55,194 nt of DNA from Bacteroidales bacterium. Its GTDB lineage: Bacteria; Bacteroidota; Bacteroidia; Bacteroidales; WCHB1-69. The position numbers were made by a program, and so were the translations under genes. Below are positions 51,239-55,194 of the stretch, one piece after another; position 1 is the first letter of the stretch, and the number at the start of each line of letters is the position of its first letter. The notes beneath the pieces are model-generated. The model ran no database searches. It was given only the letters and a program-made list of their open reading frames with translations, and was not told where the DNA came from. Location: positions 1-55,194 of the forward strand of contig JAFZWE010000003.1 in assembly GCA_017617445.1 (NCBI GenBank), written 5' to 3'.

Positions 51239-51928
51239 TTAACTATTTAGTATAATTAATTTTACGACAATAAGGTACGGTAAAATTTCAAGTGTGCAAA
51301 AATACAAAAAAAACTGAAACAAACCCAACTGTTGAGATTTTAGGGTGACAGTTCTAAAAACCAGCAGGAACAGATGGGTTATCACAATGACGGCATAGGC
51401 CACCAGTACCCACAGGATGTGGGTATAGACTGCCACGAGCAGAAGGGGCAGTAGCAGCAATGCGTTGTTGAGACGGTAAAAAAATTTGGTTTGAGCGTAT
51501 GTCTGTCCATCATCGGTGCACTCAAAAGCGACGGAAAGAATATAAATAGCAATCCTTTTCAGGAAAACGTCTGTCGCGACGGCGCCGATGCAAGACAAAA
51601 GAAGCAGAACCGGGGGGATTTTTTCGTACAGCAGCGGGAAAAACTGTTCCAGGAGCACAAAACAAAAGGCACCCTGCACCAAAATGGCATACAGGATCAG
51701 GAAAAAATAGATCCATTCCTGAAGAGGCTTACTCTCACGCAAAAGTTGTGACCTATAGCGGGGGGAATAGAGGGAACGGCATATCAAGCTGAATTTCCTC
51801 CTTCCCTGCACCACGACCAAAGCGAACAGGAGCAGAATAACAGCAAAGAGGACAGCCAACAGGTCATAAAAAATGCCCTTCGACGGAATCTCTTTCGGAA
51901 CAATTTCCAGCAAGGAGTGACAATCCAT
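51239..51928 (-). CDS. DUF4271 membrane protein
   Basis: A 229-aa membrane protein with about six hydrophobic helices. Family features include a short soluble start (MDCHSLLEIVPKEIPSKG), LICRSLYSPRYRSQLLRESKPLQEWIYFFLIL, and a C-terminal FRTVTLKSQQLGLFQFFLYFCTLEILPYLIVVKLI. DUF4271 is a Bacteroidetes family of unknown function, typically next to hemD, as here (39 bp gap). The GTG-initiated longer frame (52012) would start upstream of the -7 element at 51976-51983; ATG 51928, 47 bp downstream of that box, is therefore preferred. Function is unknown. Confidence 0.85.
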   Translation of the reverse strand: MDCHSLLEIVPKEIPSKGIFYDLLAVLFAVILLLFALVVVQGRRKFSLICRSLYSPRYRSQLLRESKPLQEWIYFFLILYAILVQGAFCFVLLEQFFPLLYEKIPPVLLLLSCIGAVATDVFLKRIAIYILSVAFECTDDGQTYAQTKFFYRLNNALLLLPLLLVAVYTHILWVLVAYAVIVITHLFLLVFRTVTLKSQQLGLFQFFLYFCTLEILPYLIVVKLIILNS

Positions 51929-51975
51929 TAAACCAATGCAATTTAAACTCAACACAATCGTTTCAAAAAAGCCTG

Positions 51976-51983
51976 CAAAATTA
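51976..51983 (-). promoter_or_regulatory. -7 element for DUF4271-hemD operon
   Basis: TAATTTTG on the minus strand (plus CAAAATTA). Its position decides the DUF4271 start at 51928. Confidence 0.55.
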
Positions 51984-52028
51984 CAAAAAATGAGCCGAAA
52001 CGCCTTCGTCACCTCGTCAAAAAAATGC

Positions 52029-52036
52029 TAATTTTG
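52029..52036 (+). promoter_or_regulatory. -7 element for nadA
   Basis: TAATTTTG, 38 bp before the nadA ATG; divergent from the DUF4271 box 45 bp away. Confidence 0.55.
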
Positions 52037-52074
52037 CAGCGTTTTTCCATGTTTCATCAATAAATTATAACATA

Positions 52075-52992
52075 ATGAAAAACAGAATATTAGAATTAAA
52101 ACAGAAAAAAAACGCCCTGATTCTGGCCCATTATTACACCCGACCGGAAGTTCAGGAAATTGCAGACTTTGTCGGTGACAGTCTGGCACTTTCCCAAAAG
52201 GCGGCAGACACACAGGCTGACATCATTCTCTTTGCGGGCGTTCACTTCATGGCTGAAACAGCTAAAATACTGAATCCCAGGAAAAAAGTTCTCATTCCCG
52301 ACATGAATGCATCTTGTTCATTGGCAGATAGTTGTCCTGCTGATGAATTTGCAGAATTTCTAAAACAATACCCGAAGCACACAGTACTGAGTTACATCAA
52401 CTGTTCCGCCAAAGTCAAAGCCTTGTCTGATATTATTGTCACATCTGGAAATGCGTTACGGATTGTCAATTCACTGCCCAAGGACGAGCCCATCGTATTC
52501 GCGCCGGATTTCAATCTGGGAAGTTATATCAACCGAGAGACGGGACGTGAGATGGTGTTATGGGAGGGAGCGTGCCATGTCCACGACCAAATTTCAGCAA
52601 AAGATGTGAGCCAACTACGGCGTTTTCACCTGTCAGCCAAAGTTATAGCCCATCCCGAATGTCCTGAAGAGGTATTAAAAGAAGCCGATTTTGTAGGTTC
52701 CACTGCCGCCATGTTGAAATTTGTCGCCAACACCGACCATCAAGAGTTCATTGTGGTTACGGAGAACGGAATCCTGCACGAGCTGAAACGCCAGAACCCT
52801 GACAAACGTTTTTATACTTTATCTGCACAAGGGATGGATTGCGAATGTGCCAACTGCAAATACATGAAATACAATACTCTGGAAAATATTTTGGCAGCCC
52901 TAGAGACGGAACAGCCCGAACTCATACTTGACCAAAAGCTCATGGATGCTGCCCGCCAGCCCATAGAGAAAATGCTCAAAATGTCGAAATAG
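52075..52992 (+). CDS. nadA: Quinolinate synthase
   Basis: NadA condenses iminoaspartate with dihydroxyacetone phosphate to make quinolinate in NAD synthesis, using a 4Fe-4S cluster. The 305-aa product shows ALILAHYYTRPEVQEIADFVGDSLALSQ, DIILFAGVHFMAETAKIL, the first cluster cysteine in DMNASCSLADSC, YINCSAKVKALSDII, FAPDFNLG.YI, WEGACHVHDQI (second) and ECANCKYMKYNTLENI (third). ATG 52075 is clear, with a promoter just upstream. nadB and nadC are not present. murC begins 19 bp downstream, so the two may share a transcript, an unusual partnership. Confidence 0.96.
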   Translation: MKNRILELKQKKNALILAHYYTRPEVQEIADFVGDSLALSQKAADTQADIILFAGVHFMAETAKILNPRKKVLIPDMNASCSLADSCPADEFAEFLKQYPKHTVLSYINCSAKVKALSDIIVTSGNALRIVNSLPKDEPIVFAPDFNLGSYINRETGREMVLWEGACHVHDQISAKDVSQLRRFHLSAKVIAHPECPEEVLKEADFVGSTAAMLKFVANTDHQEFIVVTENGILHELKRQNPDKRFYTLSAQGMDCECANCKYMKYNTLENILAALETEQPELILDQKLMDAARQPIEKMLKMSK

Positions 52993-53011
52993 TTGTTTGA
53001 AAAGCGGCATC

Positions 53012-54355
53012 ATGGAACAAAAAATCTATTTTTTGGGAATCGGAGGAATAGGAATGAGTGCCCTGGCCCGTTTCTTCCTTCAGCGCGGAGCGCAGGTATA
53101 TGGCTACGACCTGACTCCATCCCCCATCACGGACCAACTACAAAAGGAAGGTGCGCATATTCACTTTACCGAAGACATCAGCCAGATCCCCTTCCCCATT
53201 GATTTTGTAGTTTATACGCCGGCAGTACCCAAGAACCACCTTGAATACCAATATTTTGTCTCAAAAAAAACTCCTATTTTCAAACGTTCGGAGGTTTTAG
53301 GCAAATTATCCCAAGGGCACCCTACCATCGCCGTGGCGGGTACCCACGGGAAAACCACTACAACGGCTATGCTGACGCAGATGCTCAATCCCTATCGAAA
53401 GCTTCTGGCTTTCATTGGTGGGGTTTCCAAAAATTTTGACAGCAATTTCATACTCCACAAAGATTTTGACACTGTAGTGGTGGAGGCGGACGAATTTGAC
53501 CGTTCTTTTCTCACACTCTTTCCCACGTTGGCCATCATCACCTCCATGGACGCGGATCATCTGGACATTTACGGGAATCAAGAGCACCTCATTGAATCAT
53601 TCCAACTATTTACAAACCAAATAGATAAAAACGGAAAACTATTAATTCACGAAAAAGTAGCCGACCAAATCAGGCATGCTCACAAACTCACATACGGAAC
53701 TTCCTCCCATTGTGACTTTCAGGTTTTCAACATACATCAGGAGCCTGCACAAGCGCATTTTTCCCTCAGGAGTTCCGAACGGACGCTATCCGACATTTCC
53801 ATCGGGGTATCGGGGATGCACAACATTCAGAATGCGGCGGCGACGTGTGCGGTGGGAATGCTCATGCAGCTTACCGACGAACAGATCAAAGTGCCCATGG
53901 CTGAATTTTGCGGAGTAAAACGCCGCTTTGACTATCAAATCCATCGGGATGACCTGGTCTACATTGACGATTATGCCCATCATCCGGAAGAAATACGCGC
54001 CATAATCACTGCGGTCCGGAACATCTATTCCGACAAGAAACTGACGGTGATATTCCAGCCGCATCTCTATTCTCGCACCCGTGATTTTGGTGGACAATTT
54101 GCTGAAGTGCTGGCGTTAGCAGACGAAATTCTACTGTTGGACATCTATCCTGCGCGGGAAGAACCCATTGCAGGGATTACCAGCCAGTGGCTATTAGAAA
54201 AGATTCCGCATACCCAAAAAAAGTTGTTGAAAAAAGAGGAATTGATTCCTTACCTGAAAAGCAGCAAACGCGACATCATTCTCACTGTGGGAGCAGGAGA
54301 CATAGACCGCCTGGTACCCCAAATCCGTTCTGCATTTGAAAACAAAGAGAGATAA
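53012..54355 (+). CDS. murC: UDP-N-acetylmuramate--L-alanine ligase
   Basis: MurC adds L-Ala to UDP-MurNAc in peptidoglycan synthesis. The 447-aa product begins with a Rossmann-like KIYFLGIGGIGMSALARFF..GAQVYGYD, then VVYTPAVPKNHLE, the Mur ligase P-loop VAGTHGKTTTTAML, VVEADEFDRSF.TLFPTLAIITSMDADHLDIYGN, GVSGMHNIQNAAATCAV, CGVKRRFDYQ and DDYAHHPEEIRAII..FQPHLYSRTRD. The related Mpl ligase is an alternative, but the DEFDRSFL and DDYAHHPEEI forms are those of MurC in Bacteroidetes. ATG 53012 matches the family start; the longer frame begins at TTG. Confidence 0.92.
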   Translation: MEQKIYFLGIGGIGMSALARFFLQRGAQVYGYDLTPSPITDQLQKEGAHIHFTEDISQIPFPIDFVVYTPAVPKNHLEYQYFVSKKTPIFKRSEVLGKLSQGHPTIAVAGTHGKTTTTAMLTQMLNPYRKLLAFIGGVSKNFDSNFILHKDFDTVVVEADEFDRSFLTLFPTLAIITSMDADHLDIYGNQEHLIESFQLFTNQIDKNGKLLIHEKVADQIRHAHKLTYGTSSHCDFQVFNIHQEPAQAHFSLRSSERTLSDISIGVSGMHNIQNAAATCAVGMLMQLTDEQIKVPMAEFCGVKRRFDYQIHRDDLVYIDDYAHHPEEIRAIITAVRNIYSDKKLTVIFQPHLYSRTRDFGGQFAEVLALADEILLLDIYPAREEPIAGITSQWLLEKIPHTQKKLLKKEELIPYLKSSKRDIILTVGAGDIDRLVPQIRSAFENKER

Positions 54356-54415
54356 AAAACAGGCCACCAAGATATTGAGAAATCCCTTTCTCGGTCCGAC
54401 AGATTGGAAAAAAAA

Positions 54416-55033
54416 TTATTCCCCAGCAGAGAAATATTGGATTGCACGGGAAACTGCATTCTGAAGCACTTCGGGGGCTAAATGATGGTGACCTCCTTCC
54501 ACCCAAATGCAATTAGTGGCGATATCACGGTTCTTTTCAAAGTTTCCATATCGGCTGGCAAAAAAATCATGGTATTGGAATAGCTCATCATTTTTTGCAA
54601 AAATACCGAACAGATATTCCGGAGTATTATATTGATGCAGATGGTAGATATCATGTTCCACTTTGCGGCAGAGTTCCAACGCATTTTGAGGAACCTGGAC
54701 CAGATGTACAATTTCCTTGGATGGAAAGCAACAGGGGTTAATTAAAATTTTATTGACCATGTGGCCGGTGTCAGGGTCCGGTTTAATAAAAAGATTATAG
54801 ATGGAGCCCAAGGAAGAGGAAATAACGGTATCAATTTGATGGTCTTGTATCAGTTTTACAAGTTGGGCATGGGTTTGACTGACATCCAGCAGGTTGAAAG
54901 AGTCCAAAACCCAACGGAACTGGGGGAACAGTTTTTTGAGGGTATTGCCGGTATAGGAATTACGGTTGCTTCCCAAGCCATGGAGGTAGAGAATGGTATG
55001 GGGTGTTTGGGGATTGGAGAGAAGATGTAACAT
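54416..55033 (-). CDS. YqiA/UPF0227-family alpha/beta-hydrolase
   Basis: A 205-aa small esterase-like hydrolase without signal peptide. The N-terminal TILYLHGLGSN is the oxyanion strand (HGLxS), ISSSLGSIYN is the nucleophile elbow (serine in SSSLG), and EGGHHHLAPEVL carries the histidine of the triad; the acid is probably in GIFAKNDELF. YqiA-type proteins hydrolyse acyl esters; the physiological substrate is unknown. ATG 55033 was taken over an upstream GTG at 55042. It starts just downstream of the rRNA operon terminator on the same strand, so expression could partly come from rRNA read-through. It is convergent with murC, 60 bp away, with no strong terminator seen. Confidence 0.85.
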   Translation of the reverse strand: MLHLLSNPQTPHTILYLHGLGSNRNSYTGNTLKKLFPQFRWVLDSFNLLDVSQTHAQLVKLIQDHQIDTVISSSLGSIYNLFIKPDPDTGHMVNKILINPCCFPSKEIVHLVQVPQNALELCRKVEHDIYHLHQYNTPEYLFGIFAKNDELFQYHDFFASRYGNFEKNRDIATNCIWVEGGHHHLAPEVLQNAVSRAIQYFSAGE

Positions 55034-55052
55034 GGTTTTCACAAGAATAAAA

Positions 55053-55085
55053 TAAAAAAAAGCCCCCTCTTTTCAGGGAGGGGGC
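55053..55085 (-). terminator. rRNA operon terminator
   Basis: On the minus strand GCCCCCTC / GAGGGGGC (55085-55078 with 55069-55062), an 8-bp GC stem, is followed by a T-run (plus A-run 55053-55061). Confidence 0.85.
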
Positions 55086-55094
55086 GTAAGGTAT

Positions 55095-55194
<100 letters not shown>

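Noticed and set aside
53012-54355. Mpl murein tripeptide ligase
   Set aside because: The DEFDRSFL and DDYAHHPEEI forms and the length fit MurC of Bacteroidetes better, although the two families are close.
54377-54392. Terminator between murC and the esterase
   Set aside because: GAGAAA-TCCC-TTTCTC is a short AT-rich hairpin without an adjacent T-run on either strand.

Overview
The window comes from the chromosome of a member of the phylum Bacteroidota, most likely the order Bacteroidales. Four lines of evidence agree. (i) Type IX secretion (T9SS) genes are present: porQ, porX and a cargo protein ending in a gliding-motility-type C-terminal domain. (ii) Promoter -7 boxes of the Bacteroidetes form TAnnTTTG recur in front of about fifteen transcription units, and Shine-Dalgarno sequences are almost absent. 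(iii) Gene orders are Bacteroidetes-like: sigma-54 activator/lptE/TPR/secG, DUF4271/hemD/rnpA/yidD, and rpsL/rpsG/fusA/rpsJ. (iv) Enzyme types fit: PPi-type phosphofructokinase, archaeal-type ProRS, DUF4197 and DUF4271. No phage, insertion sequence or CRISPR array was seen. There is no gene-free stretch longer than about 300 bases.

Layout. 1-6610 (minus): the first 2203 codons of a giant secreted repeat protein that runs off the left edge; all plus-strand ORFs across it are shadows. 6722-13133 (minus): coaD; a unit of DMT exporter, G3E metal GTPase with a His-rich loop, and a GH114/TM1410-like lipoprotein whose barrel order looks circularly permuted; and an envelope operon (sigma-54 activator, lptE, TPR protein, secG). 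13230-19044: ruvA on the plus strand, then on the minus strand an MCE lipid-transport protein, a porQ/DegT aminotransferase pair, and a TerB-YqhA fusion with a secreted nuclease. 19112-26202: an RNA-modification island (QueA, RlmI, RluD on minus; TrmO, TsaC on plus) interrupted by a large lipoprotein. 25478-27968: two valine tRNAs bracketing tsaC and porX.

28092-31254 is a DUF4197 / PPi-phosphofructokinase / GH57 amylase operon. 31354-34710 is a CUB/FN3/PKD surface protein exported by T9SS. 34982-38443 is the str operon ending at rpsJ, which is cut off from the rest of the S10 cluster. 38552-42774 (minus) is an unusual trio of exported proteins: a Tyr/His-rich repeat lipoprotein, a small lipoprotein and a 589-aa protein. 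Then proS, tRNA-Leu, htpG, and a long minus-strand unit DUF4271/hemD/rnpA/yidD/ctpA/O-antigen ligase; plus-strand nadA and murC; a small esterase; and at the right edge the 3' end of a minus-strand rRNA operon (5S rRNA and terminator).

How the genes fit together. Several are parts or clients of the surface-protein export and attachment machinery: porQ (attachment complex), porX (regulator), a DegT aminotransferase directly behind porQ (the same class as PorR, which makes A-LPS in Porphyromonas), an O-antigen ligase, a T9SS cargo and a giant adhesin-like protein. The rest is core metabolism, translation, RNA modification and envelope maintenance.
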